Position numbers and translations under genes: made by a program. A stretch of DNA of 64,000 bases from Polytrichum commune (lineage: Eukaryota > Streptophyta > Polytrichopsida > Polytrichales > Polytrichaceae). Numbering within the stretch: the first letter of the stretch is position 1; every line of letters starts with the position of its first letter. The notes beneath the pieces were generated by a model. That model did no database searches, had not been told where the DNA came from, and worked only from the letters and a program-made list of their open reading frames with translations. This document shows positions 1 through 11,523 of the stretch, piece by piece. The stretch covers positions 73,735,554 to 73,799,553 of the forward strand of contig OX485803.1 in assembly GCA_950295325.1 (NCBI GenBank), given 5' to 3'.

Positions 1-231
1 TAGTTCAATATACATTGTCACGCCCCTCCATCACTATATTCATTTGATGCTTCCCTAATCCGAAATGATTCCCATCATATTTGAAGACTTGTCATGTGGA
101 CTCTCTGTCTACCTTGGTGACTCTAATTTGTATCCTCCTCTAATTTATTGTTAATACTTGCTTCATCCGAGTGGGCCCATAACTTTTGGAGCATACTTTG
201 ATCATCACATAAAAGAGAACTAATGTTTATT
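1..231. other. Left flank of the CACTA element, no gene seen
   Basis: AT-rich sequence with no coding signal that I can support. It ends in ATT (229-231), the left copy of the 3-bp target duplication of the neighbouring CACTA transposon. Confidence 0.6.
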
Positions 232-256
232 CACTACAACAGATTGGGTATTTTGT
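232..256 (+). repeat. CACTA left terminal inverted repeat
   Basis: 25 bp starting CACTACAACAGATT, identical to the reverse complement of 15470-15494. The next bases agree only in part, so the perfect repeat stops here. Confidence 0.95.
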
Positions 257-259
257 AAC

Positions 260-870
260 TGTAATTTATGACTTCCTTAAGTCATAAAATCCCAAAATAT
301 GACTGACGAGGCTCCGGATGCGGATGACGCGCGCGGTGACTGGGTCTAGTCATTACCGACGAGTCGCTTCGGACATGAATCATATGAATATATACGGTTG
401 TGGAGGCGTATAAAAGGACAGATTCTACGATCCCCACTGCACGTGGGGCATACCTTGACTAGCCTTGGAGTATGTGCCCTTTTTTGACCTGCCCGGGCAG
501 AAAAAATACCAAACCGACGTGGCATGTGACTCCATGTAGTCATGTTTTCTGCTGACGTGTAATATGACTTGCATGTGTCATAATTTTGCCGACGTGGCAG
601 GTCACGTGGAATGTGACTGCTTGTAGTCATGTTTTTTGGGGCGTTGGTCACATTTTCTGCGGGGATGACATTATTATATGACGTTCTGTAGTCATATTCT
701 TAGTAACATGTGATGCACAATGTGACATGATGGAGTGATATTCGCGTAGATGGAGAGTCACATTGTGTAGTTCTTTGTGCGTTGTTGTAACTGTATTGAG
801 TTAGATTCGTATTACTTGCAATTTTGAATGTTAGTCACATTTTGTGGCACATTCCAAACAATGACGACAC
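260..870. repeat. Left subterminal TATGACT palindrome cluster
   Basis: Dense short inverted repeats of the form (A)TATGACT-N5..8-AGTCATA(T), for example at 268-287 and 525-545. Subterminal repeats in both orientations are the usual binding sites for the CACTA TNPA/TNP1-type protein, so a binding role is inferred. The same motif recurs at about 1490-1730, 2740-2900, 3670-3880, 4800-4915, 5400-5480 and 6410-6600, largely in introns of the leftward gene. Confidence 0.8.
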
Positions 871-1035
871 ATTCAAGTCATGTGCTACATGACTAAGCCA
901 AATAAGAAATTGAGCACATAATTTGAGCAGATAAATTTCAATAACTTGAACGATATTATGTAGTCCATGTCTCCAAGCATATCCAAATGTGTTCATCTTT
1001 CCTACATGATCCCTAAATACGTAAACTACCGAAAT

Positions 1036-4000
1036 CTAAGTGGTTTGTTGAGGTTCCGGCGGGATAGCCTTCAATGCTTTCACATGCCACTTGGTAATGG
1101 ACTTTAGTGCATCGCCCAGACGCAGCATCGGAGGATCGTCGTCGTTGTTGCCCTCGTACAACAATACGGACTCTGCTCCCGACTCGATTGAGGACACACA
1201 AACTGATACGTTGCCCTCCTCAATGAGGCGCCCGTGGAGTGAGCCTCCTGCAAGGCTCACGATGATGCCTTGCGCCACTACGTTCGCCTTCGCCTTGTTC
1301 TCCTCGTCCAAGTCAAACAATTTGACATTGGACCCCGTGGCCAATGGCAAGGGTGCGTCCTCCACCAACGCATTAGCCGTCTCCGACAATACGAGAGTGT
1401 CCTCTTCTGCTTGTGTCTGCAGCAGAAAACGTAATTATCAACAATCAAAACAATCCGCGTGGAGTTACTGGAGCTTCATTACTCAAAATATGACCTCACA
1501 CTAGGCTATGATTGCATAATATGACATGACATACTCATATAACGCACCGTAGTCATCAGATATGACAACAATGAGTAATATAATTACGACCTATAACTGA
1601 CCATAGTCATATGACTGGACATAGTCATATAACCCATGACTAGCCATAGTCATATGAATGAACATAGTTATATTTCCTATGACTGACCATAGTCATATGA
1701 CTGGACAGAGTCATATTGTATGACCACAATAAGTTACATATTCACCTAGGGTCCTCATATTACTTCGTGGAGTGACATACCTATGCGGACATATGTTATC
1801 AACATTTTCCTTGTTTGCGATTGGAGTGAGAACCAAATAGACACAAAAAATATCCAAGAGCAGCTTACCTGTGTCGATGAACCTACCAGGTTCGCAGGTA
1901 CCGACGCTAGATGGACCTCTTTGGTCAGATACGCTAAGCAATATTCAATATCGGATTGCTTGCGGGCCAATGCTTCGAATGGCCCGCAGATTCTGCGGAG
2001 GAAGTCATCGTTGGGGTTTAGGGGATCCCAAAGCGGAAAGTTTAGGACATTTGAAGGGGGGGGAACGCGCCGTCGCCGTTGTATCCCAATCGAGTTGGAG
2101 ACATCGTGTTGAGCCGTGCGTGGGGTCCGGAATCATATCAAATAGATTGCGGAGGTCTCTTATTGGGTTCTGGAGGGGGTAAGTCCTCCCCCACATAAAG
2201 CTCCATTGAGCTGTCGTTCCCGATGCAAGAAATGCACCTACAACCTCTAGTACGTTCTGCTCTACGGGGGATCATATCCCGACATCAAAATTAGAGAACA
2301 ACATCGACAAAAATTTGTCGCAGTCGGTTCTTTTTTTGATTTTTACATTCAGGTCCTTTGCGTGGTGGATAACTAGATCCGGGCCCCACTCTCTCCTATC
2401 GTGCAGAGGTCTGATATCGCAAAGAAGTCCTACAACATTCAACACTATAATTTTCCTACGCCCGGAGTCTGACACTCTTACTGAAGGAACCTTCACAGCT
2501 AACGGCTGGATCTTCGGAGCATTGCCAGCATTTTTTTTCTTCTTCTTCTTCTGTGGACTGCCTCCTTTATGTGCCCGTTTTGCCGGCCTCTTCGTCGCAG
2601 GCTCCTCATGGTCCTCGTCCTCCTGCAAGTCCACGGGTTGATCCTGACTCGCTCCAACCGTCATAACCTGGAAGGCCACGACCCAGTAACACTCTAGCGT
2701 TAGATTATGACTCGGCCCTGTCATACATGACTGCTTGTGATAACCTCATATCATATTATATGACTGCTACTTCTCATGTTTTATGACTGTAGTGAGTCAT
2801 ATAGTATGACCGCCATTAGTCGTATAACATGACTACCTAGAGTCATATTATATGACTGCCTACAGTCATATTATGTGACATAGTCATATGACTGTCCAAT
2901 GTTGAGGCCAAATTAAAGACATAAAGCTTGTACGTAAGTATAACTATCTGACAAGTATAATGTGCATATGACATGAATGCCAATCTCTTTCTGTCGAGCC
3001 ATTGCACGCCGGGTAGGCCGTGCATCGCATTCCGCCAATAGCTTCTCCGCTTCACCCTTCCTCTTCTTGGCTATGGGTTTCTTCTTTTGAATGACGGGTT
3101 GGCAACCCATATCTGCTAGGGTGTTACGCAGGGGCTCCGATGCCGCAGTCGACCCAGTATGCCCGGATTCCGCCGACTTCCCAGTTGCCTGCATGTTCTA
3201 ATGATCCACATGAGGCGTGTATTAGTGAACGATCTTCATGCATGACATACAACATTGCTGAAGCAAAGGTGTTCCATACATATACTCGAAGCGAGTACTA
3301 GAGGATATACAGACGCAACCTTTTCGGCGGTTACTTGGATCACGTCGACTCCCGCTTCCGCCGTGGCTGGCGGTTCCATGTCCGTGGCCGTCGTTCGCTT
3401 CTGCACCTCCAGCAGCAGCTGCTTCACCATAGCCTTCATATCTTCCATCTCCCCCTTCATGCTATCCTAGAAGTCGTGCAGCTCGGTCCGCGTAACAAAG
3501 AGGGCTCTATCTCCCGCTCTTGCATTTGGGAGTGGCCTTCTGGACGACGATGACCGGCCCCGTCCTGATTTCCCGAGTGTCGCTAGCTCGGTCTCCACCT
3601 CCAGCTGCGTCGGGGGCCGCTCTAAATCTGCGGCCTGTGAAAGGAGCAACTGTGGATCCATGAAAAATACGTAAACATACTAAATATGACTAGGTAAAGT
3701 CATATGACTCAGAATATGACTATCTGAAGTCATATTATTCAACATATGACTAGGTGAAGTCATATGACTCACAATATGACTAGGTGAAGTCATATTCAGG
3801 TCACATGTGATTATCTATGGCCATATGACTCACGGTATGACTATGTAAAGTGATATCATTCATTATATGACTGAATTGTATGACTGCAGGTTATCACCTA
3901 TTTATGTTTGAATGACTTGCACACAAAATCACTTACCAGTCTAGAGCGCACCTCCCCCTCGGACCTTCCAGAATACGACATGGTCTGCACGGTCTGCCGT

Positions 4001-5726
4001 GCGGCTTTTATGCGCGTAGCTTCCGCGATTTTGTCCGTCCGGGCAATTAAGCGCTTGAAGTTGTCGACGTGCGCCTTCTTCACATACGGTGGGAGCGGGC
4101 CACAACTCTCTATGAGTTTCTTCATGTTTGACCTGCGAGTCCGCATCTGCTGGCGCAAAATCTGAAAAAAAACAACTTCAGGCACGTCTCCGAGTCCACC
4201 ACGGTACTCGAACTGTGCGGCCATCTTGTCTTTAATCGCCAACAACAAGGGCCGTGGGTGTGCCCTGAAGTTGTCGACGCTCCAGTCGAGGTCGCGAGAG
4301 TACCCGCGTAGTCGCGTCAGCCAGTCAGGCCTGTGTATCCCTGTCGGGCACCCGGCCTCGTCGACGTCGACCCACAAACGCTGACCACCACTGGAAGTGT
4401 GCAGCTCATCAGTCTTCTTCAAGGACCGCCTAAGGTTCTTCAACTTCGACTGTCAATGCCGCGCGTTTCCGTCGTCGCCTTAAACCTCTGCCGTCCGGCC
4501 AAGGCAACGCACCTTCTCGCGAAGGTGTGTCGAATCGGCTCCTTTTTGAGCCATACGCCGCAAAATGCTGACTTCCCGGAGCTCCAACTCGTCAAGGAGC
4601 TCGTTACGATGCCCTGCGCCATCCTCTTCCTCCTGGCTGTCCGCCGATGCGTCGTCGGCGTCCATCTCGCAAGCCCGGAGAGTATCTTGCATGTCTTGGG
4701 ACAGCAGGATATCCTCCTCATCGACCGCCTTGCCCTTCTTTCCACTAGATTGCAACGGCCATGACCTGGGTTCATTTGCATTTCCCTACACACCCAGACG
4801 TACAATACATTATATGACTGCATGGAGTCACCCTACATGACTGTACTAAGTTACATAATATGACTGGACAAAGTCATATGATTACCTATAGTCATATGAC
4901 TACCTATAGTCATGTAACGCGAACCACTGAATGCGGAAGCAAATGCAAGAAACTACTGAGATGTATGTTTTTACCTTCCGCCTCCTTGGTTTGGGCCGCT
5001 CGTCCTCAGAAGTCTCCTCTTCGTCCTCTTCGTCCTCGTCATCATCGAGGTCCGTTTCAGGATGTTGTTTTTTTCCCTTCGCTCGAGTGGTCACACCCCA
5101 ACCACCACCCTGCTCTAGAGATGGGCCCGGCTCTCCCACAGGCACACCATGGCTGCTCTCAAAAACACGCGCAACCTCATTCCCCACTCTCTCCAAAACC
5201 GGCAATGAAATTGCCGGGAAACTAGCAATTGTGCGAAATACTTCCACTTGCATGCCATTAGGCAGATTAGCTATTTTTGTTATCAAATTGACTAGTACAT
5301 TGTTCATTTCGGCACTTTTGGTGGAAGTCGCGGGAACCACACTGTTCAGTACGAGCGTGAGTTATTAGACGGACATTACATCCCACAAAAATTGTGACTC
5401 TAACGACTGCCAATGCTGAAACATGACTCAAATGAGTCATGTGGTCTCCACATTTTTATGACTGGGAGGAGTCATAATCATGAAATGGTTCACTACATGT
5501 AATGAGATGGGTTGAAAATAAAAATTGAAATTGATTGTCTATTACTGGATCTCAGTTCAGGATTCCATTGTAATTGTTAGAACCTATTGCTAAGTTGACA
5601 ACACATACACAATGTCAACACATACACAATGTCAACACATACACATACACAACACATACACATACACATACACATATACAACACATACACATTGTCAACA
5701 CACACACACACACACATACACAACAC

Positions 5727-5769
<43 letters not shown>

Positions 5770-6801
5770 TACATATATACAACACATACACATTGTCAAC
5801 ACATACACACACACATACACAACACATACACATACACATATACAACACATACACATACACAACACATACACATTGTCAACACATAAAATTGAGTTTACAC
5901 TTTTGTGAATTCATCTTACGAAAGGAATATGTAACAAACACACACACGAGTTCTAGCTAGTATTAATTTAGTTCCAATAATTCAAACTTTCATTTTCATC
6001 ACGGGCACGAAACAATCATGCATGTGAGTAGCTTAGTTAGCCCCCACTACATTAAAGAAAGACAAGTTGATTGACAATCTCAACTAGCACTTCTCTCCCA
6101 ACAAATAAAGAGCTGTTGGGAGTAATTGTCTCTATTCATAAATATTTTGAGGACTTGAAATCGTCGCAATTCGATGTTTACAACATTGTTCCTCAATATG
6201 ACATCGCTAAATATTTATCCTATGCATTATGGTTTCAATTCCCTTTCAAATTTGGTAACTCTGGACTGTTGGGTAGTATGGAAGTATTCATTCATTATGT
6301 GATATCAATCAAAAACATTGTTCATACACATGATCATAAATGCACGATCATAGAAAACCAATAGAAGCGACATATGATGCACAACAACATGGATGTGGGA
6401 AGAAGTTACAATATTTTTAGGACTGGGAAGAGTCATACTCACAAATATGTGACTGGACTGTGTCATAATGACCTTAAAGTATGACTCCAGTGAGTCATAA
6501 TATTCTAAACTATGACTACAGGGAGTCATAATACTATGAACTATGACTGCAAACAGTCATGTCTTCAGCAAGTTGTATGCAATTTATGACTACAAGGACT
6601 CTTAAAAGTTTCAAAATGCATAAGCAACCCTAGCTGTAGCGGGTCCGTTGTATTAGGGTTTGGTCATACATACCCGGGGTCCTCAGGTCTCTTGAAATGA
6701 GAAGTCCCAATCGGTGACAGACCCAGTTCCCGCAGCTTCTGGTTGTTGGCATCGATGTTTTTCTTCCGCATCCTCTCATACTCCGGAATTTCCTCCTCCA
6801 T
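1036..6801 (-). pseudogene. CACTA second gene (TNP1/Transposase_24-like), multi-exon, with an in-frame stop
   Basis: This is the partner of tnp2 in CACTA elements, probably the protein that binds the subterminal repeats. Exons read from the minus strand: 6801-6674 (starts MEEEIPEYERMR), 5341-4975 (acidic, ends PKPRRRK), 4785-4486, 4449-3937 (Transposase_24-like core ending SYSGRSEGEVRSRL), about 3652 to 3300 (PLPNARAGDRALFVTRTELHDF region, then a coiled coil MKAMVKQLLLEV), about 3183-2990, about 2665-2272 (lysine-rich), and 1418-1036. The last exon resembles the TNP1 C-terminal module (VVAQGIIVS...GGSLHGR). Junctions of the first five exons are phase-consistent. A TAG at 3467-3469 interrupts an otherwise open frame, so this copy is probably dead unless read through. 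The intron 4450-4485 would be only 36 nt. The later exons are approximate. Family assignment rests on remembered domain patterns. Confidence 0.7.
5586..5890. repeat. Compound ACACAT microsatellite in intron 1
   Basis: Runs of (ACACAT)n and (AC)n are broken by a recurring AATGTCA or ATTGTCA interruption spaced along the tract. Reading frames here encode only Thr-His-Tyr-Ile repeats and are not genes. The tract lies in intron 1 of the leftward CACTA gene. Confidence 0.9.
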
Positions 6802-7139
6802 GATTCTACAATACCCAGATGCACATTAGTGTTCATTGAGGACAATAAGGCTGTCCCCATTGCTGCCATTCCAACTACATCGTGAGCGGAGGAGGTGTCG
6901 AACAACCAGCACCTCCACAACTGAGCGACACGGAAGTTGCGAATTCAAGTGAGCTCACCTTTCTCCTCTTCGTATTACTTTGTGTGTGTGGGGTATTAGT
7001 ATGAGGCATCTAAAGGAATCCCTGAGAAACCACATTTAGTGTCCGAATTAGGATTGATCATTTCACAATTTACATGTTGTTTTTCAAAGTACAAGTTTTG
7101 AGATTCTTGATGTGTTAATATTTAACCTAAAATCTTATG

Positions 7140-8050
7140 TTTAGAGATGAGAGAGTGCACAACCTTGGAGAGTGAGAGAAAAAGGTAGTGAGCTCGAAAG
7201 CCCTCCCTCTCAATCTCGAAGAGAGAGAGACGCCGCACGGAGTGAGAGATTTAGTGTCCGAATTAGGGGTACACCCACCACCAAAGGAGCAAATTGCACC
7301 CAACACCGGATCTGCACTGAATTAGAAGAATAAGGGTGAGGCTGCACTAGAGAAATCTGAAATAATTAACCCTGGAACTCAACCCAGCTCCCGGAGTGGC
7401 CGAACTTGCACCCTGCACCGAGGCCCCTGCACACTACATCCACCATCCCTGCACACCGACTCAACCTCGGACCGAGCACCGAGGATGGCTAGAAAAGGAA
7501 GAGCGCGGGGAGACAGCGCGGGGAGACAGCGCGGGGAATATGGCCGAGTATGGCCGAAGATGGCTGAGGATCGGTGGCCGAGGATCGCTGTGTGAGAGCG
7601 CCGCCCACAGAAGAGAGAGCCTGGTGGAGAGAGCGCTGAGGGGATCAGGGAGAGCACCGAGGAGCTTTAAGCGAGGCTGGAGCGCCGACCACCGAGGACA
7701 CAACACCGAAGAGCGAGCGCGGAGGAGAGAGGATGGTCGCGTGGCAGCTGTCCGAGGGAGGGAGGAAGGGAGAGAGCGCGGGGAGGGAGGGGGGGGTAGG
7801 GAGGGAGGGAGAGGACGACGAGGACACAACACCGAAGAGAGAGCGCTTCGGAGAGAATCTGGTAGAATGCTAGGTTTCGGCGAGAGTGGACAGATGTCCA
7901 AGGGAGGGAGGAAGGGTGAGAGCGCGGGGAGGGAGGGGGGGTGAGGGAGGGAGGAGACATCACCGAAGAAAGAGCGGCTTCGGAGAGAATCTGGTAGAGG
8001 GGGGTGAGGGGGGGGTGAGAGGGGGTGAGAGTGGTCAAACAGGGTAAGAA
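7140..8050. repeat. Purine-rich GC block with imperfect tandem units and G-runs
   Basis: Strongly G/A-rich on the plus strand. A unit containing GGACACAACACCGAAGAG starts near 7694 and repeats near 7819, and a degenerate copy starts near 7951 (about 120-130 bp spacing). The tract at about 7780-7812 contains many consecutive GGG runs with 1-3 nt loops, and a second G-rich stretch follows near 7998-8030. Open frames across it are low in complexity (Arg/Gly/Glu) and I do not call them genes. Confidence 0.75.
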
Positions 8051-8325
8051 CAGGGTATAAAGGGGTCCGATAATGGATTTACTTAGGGCCACATTGAATT
8101 TACTTTTAGAAAAAAAAGGGTTGGGTTTCATCACACTTACGTATAACTGGGGTATATGACTCCCCTGGATTCGATTACGATATATTTAGGGGCCCCTTAA
8201 AATTAGGCAAACAAGGTGAAAAATGTTATCAATTTCAAGAACAGGGTAAAAAGGGGTCCGATAATGGATTTACTTAGGGCCCCATTGAAATTACTTTTAC
8301 AAAAAAAGCATGGGTTTCATCACAC
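8046..8325 (+). repeat. Direct duplication, about 90 bp, offset 191 bp
   Basis: 8046-8135 and 8237-8325 both contain AACAGGGT followed by GGGGTCCGATAATGGATTTA and TTTCATCACACTTAC, with a few mismatches. Confidence 0.85.
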
Positions 8326-10096
8326 TTACTCAGATATTTACGGTATATATCATAGGTCCACACTTATCCATGTGATCTTTTATCCCAATATAAATTTATC
8401 TCTATCAAATGAAGAATTACCCAGTATGTCAAATATTCATTTTTTCTAAGGGGATTCTAGCTCTTCTCCCTAATCTACTTTATAAAGGATGAACTTGACG
8501 AGGGGTTCGTGGTGTCTATGTAAACTCATCCATTATGAAGGAGGAAACGTAGTGAATTATAGTATAACTTGTGATTGACTCCAAAAAACCACATCAAAGT
8601 CCCTGAATTAATCTTATGGAGTCTAGTTGGAATAAATCGACCCTCAACCTTAACGGGGACCTTTTTTAAACTAAATCCCCTTCATCCACATTGGATGACT
8701 TGACACAGACCCCACAGATCCCAAGCGTGGCATGAACTACACATGCCTCCAACACAGCACATAATAGTGGTCAATTATTGCTTAATATAATACCTATCTG
8801 TCCTTTGAGATTTTATTTGGTACCTTCTTAATATTTAAGTGTTTTGTTAACAAATGAAACCCATCGTTCAGGTCGGTTGCCATTGAGTCTGCTTTGCACT
8901 TCTAGGATGAGTTTTCATTTAGAAGCGAAAAGATATGTTGATGTTGAATTGGTCCCTTGGTACCACCTTTTCTAAGTATGTAAGGTAGATGGGCTTAAGT
9001 GGCTCACTTCTTTAATCGGACCCCTAGATATGATTGATAATTGGTTCGGTGAGGATCAAAAAGAAAATATCATAAAGACATATGTTTAGAAAAGATTGGA
9101 ATACGTCTTCAAATTTCAAAGAACTACTCTACATTCAACAATGAACACAATTGGGGGAACCCGCGCATTTAGTTAAGAAATCAACAAATGTTATGCATAT
9201 CTCATAACTATAATTAAATCAAATGAAAGTAATGCTTGGTGTTTGCTCGGCTTCGAAAATAGGAACCTTTAGCTCACTATGTGTGAGCTCCCATATATAA
9301 TTGTGTACACTCGATGACCAAGAAGATACACATTGTGCACAATGGTCCATAAGGTCACATTAGTGGTCACTAAGGTAAGTGGGTCTTGAATAAACACAAC
9401 TCTCTTTAAACCCTCTTCTCATAGGATGTGAAATACGCAATTAGTGCAAAATGATTAGCAAATCCAAATTGTGCCCATAGCCATTTTCCTAAGTATGCTT
9501 TACAACATGTCCCATGATCAAGGCTTTAAAAAGTGACGTGAATATCTCTTGGTCGTGGTTTTTGGACAATGAGACATCCTAACTTTCTTTCCTCGCAGCC
9601 CTAGATCTCATATTGAAAACAAACCTTATCCAACTCAAAGAGAATAAGCTACTTAGTTTATGACTTGTCGAGTCTTCTCAACCAACTCAACTAGGATACT
9701 TTTATTTAAATCATACAATCATATGCCACGATTTATCAAACACGTTCATGAACCTTGTAAAAGAAGATTCGTACAAAGTGGATTGGGTTCATGATGTTTC
9801 ATAATATTCCTTCAAGTTGCTTCACGGCTTAGGTTAGAGTATTTTCACGCCTTCTAGTCATGAGCTGATGACTGTCATGTCTTATATGACTGCCATGTCT
9901 TATATGACTCCCCTGTGTTATATCTCTGTCATGTCTTATATGACTCCCCTGTGTTATATGACTGCCTTGGGTTATTTGACTCCCCTTCCGTATTAATCCA
10001 CATAGATACGTGACTGCGTGCATACGAGCACTTCCTCCTTGTAAGGTATTCCCATATCACAAATTGACCCAGCGCATATGCCGTGCACACCACAGG

Positions 10097-10995
10097 ATGG
10101 CAGGAGGGGAGGTCGAAAGCTTGAAGCATCTACAGTTATGGCAAGAAGAAGAGGTCCAAGCAGATGCAATGCGGCTATCCAAGTACCCATGCCCGTGCAT
10201 GGAGTGTGCAGGAGGGAAAGTCCTCGATCGAGCCACAATTCGAAAGCATCTTCGCAGCAAAAAAAGGGACCCTGTGTTTACAGCCTCTATCTTGGTGAGT
10301 CAGTCCATGAAACGACTTTTGAATGAGCGTAAGCGGGTGGTCCTGCTTTGAGCGAGTTTTCATCTTTGTGTACATGAATTTTGTAGGCCCGATGGAGACC
10401 CATTGTAAAAGCCGCTTGCAAGACATCCCTGAGAAAGTTTCTAGGAGGACCCGAAATGCCTTCACAGTCAATGCCAAACACAACGTCTGCAAGAGTACGA
10501 GCCTTGCAGACATGGGGGTCAAACGTGTATGACGAACAGTGGTGTGATGGGCCCATCCCAAAACTTATAAAGTTTTCATACTGGAATAGAGAATGGGAAG
10601 TAAGGGTGTCCAACTTCCCATTCATGGGTTGGGGTCTCTTTGCACTTCAACCCGCCAAAGAGGGAGAGGAACTACTGCCATTTGTAGGACCACAATACAC
10701 CTTGGGAGAATACAAATCTTTGAAGAAGCCACAACCTCAAGTGAAGTCATATGCGATGCAAGTTGAGCCGGACTTGTACATCGATGGAGATGTAATGAAG
10801 GGGAATGTCGCTGGCTTCATAAATAGTTCCATAGGACGCAAAGAAATAGGAAATGTGGTGTGGGAATTTTGCATGTTGCCAAAACCCTGGAACAAACAGG
10901 AATGGGGGTATGTAATCACCATAGCCACAAAGGACATTTTGGTCGGAGAAGAGTTGTATGCACACTACTCTTTGAACCCGCACACCGCATTGTAG
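10097..10995 (+). CDS. Zinc finger-SET fusion protein inside the CACTA element
   Basis: Two exons, 10097-10294 and 10387-10995, joined at TTG|GTGAGT and TTTTGTAG|GCC in phase 0, encode 268 residues. Residues 30-52 carry the transposase-associated zinc finger (Cys32, Cys34, Cys37, His51: PCPCMEC...RKHL) that normally starts tnp2. Residues about 134-262 form a SET domain: GWGLFA at 147-152, an internal G-N-V-A-G-F-I-N-S-S at 205-214, and GEELYAHY at 253-260 with the conserved tyrosines. SET domains usually methylate lysines using S-adenosylmethionine. The usual NHS(C) motif is NSS here and no post-SET cysteines follow, so activity is uncertain. The tnp2 exon begins downstream at 11524, also in phase 0, so exon 1 could be spliced to either. 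The frame is intact. Function in transposition or silencing control is inference. Confidence 0.8.
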
Positions 10996-11523
10996 GCTGA
11001 CACCCATTAGTCCACATTCGGAATGACTAAAGTGAGACATGTGGTCACTAACATGACTACACGAAGTCATATTTTGTTTTGACAAAATTTTGTATACATG
11101 TCCGGACTATGGTATACATGTGTACGTGAAACATGACCATTTTTTTACATCCAATGCTTGTATTTGTATGGTGCATGAAATTTCTTTTACCTGATACACT
11201 CTTGTCTTCATAATCGATGAACATCCCCCCCCCACGCATGTATGCCGTTCATGTTATATTTGGCATTTAATGATTGCGCCTCGTTAGATACAGCGCGCAT
11301 TTTATGACAGAATCATGTAACACAGAAGTCACAAATTTATGACTCATCCATGTGATACAAAACTATTTGTGATTGCTCCTTGTCGTTTTTATACACTTGT
11401 ATATAATAAGTGCATGTTATATACAATCCGTGTTCTGTGATTGTCATTGTTATGAGTCCTTGCCGTATGTTTCTGCCAAAGTGAAAACATATAACGTGCG
11501 CACAAATTTATCACTCTCTGCAG

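Larger units (their letters stand above)
6802..10096. other. Spacer between the two divergent CACTA genes
   Basis: About 3.3 kb separate the two start codons, so the promoters of both genes should lie here. The spacer contains a GC/purine-rich block (7140-8050), a direct duplication (8046-8135 and 8237-8325), AT-rich DNA without convincing genes (8330-9830) and a further TATGACT cluster (9860-10015). I see no protein match. Part of 9345-9500 is related to 36730-36900, so a dispersed repeat is present. Confidence 0.6.

Noticed and set aside
5574-5960. Several overlapping long frames on both strands
   Set aside because: Pure translations of the ACACAT microsatellite (Thr-His-Tyr or Met-Cys-Val runs).
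7396-7944. 182-codon plus-strand and long minus-strand open frames in the GC-rich block
   Set aside because: Low-complexity Arg/Gly/Glu or Ser/Pro translations of purine repeats; open on several frames at once, with tandem units and no domain.
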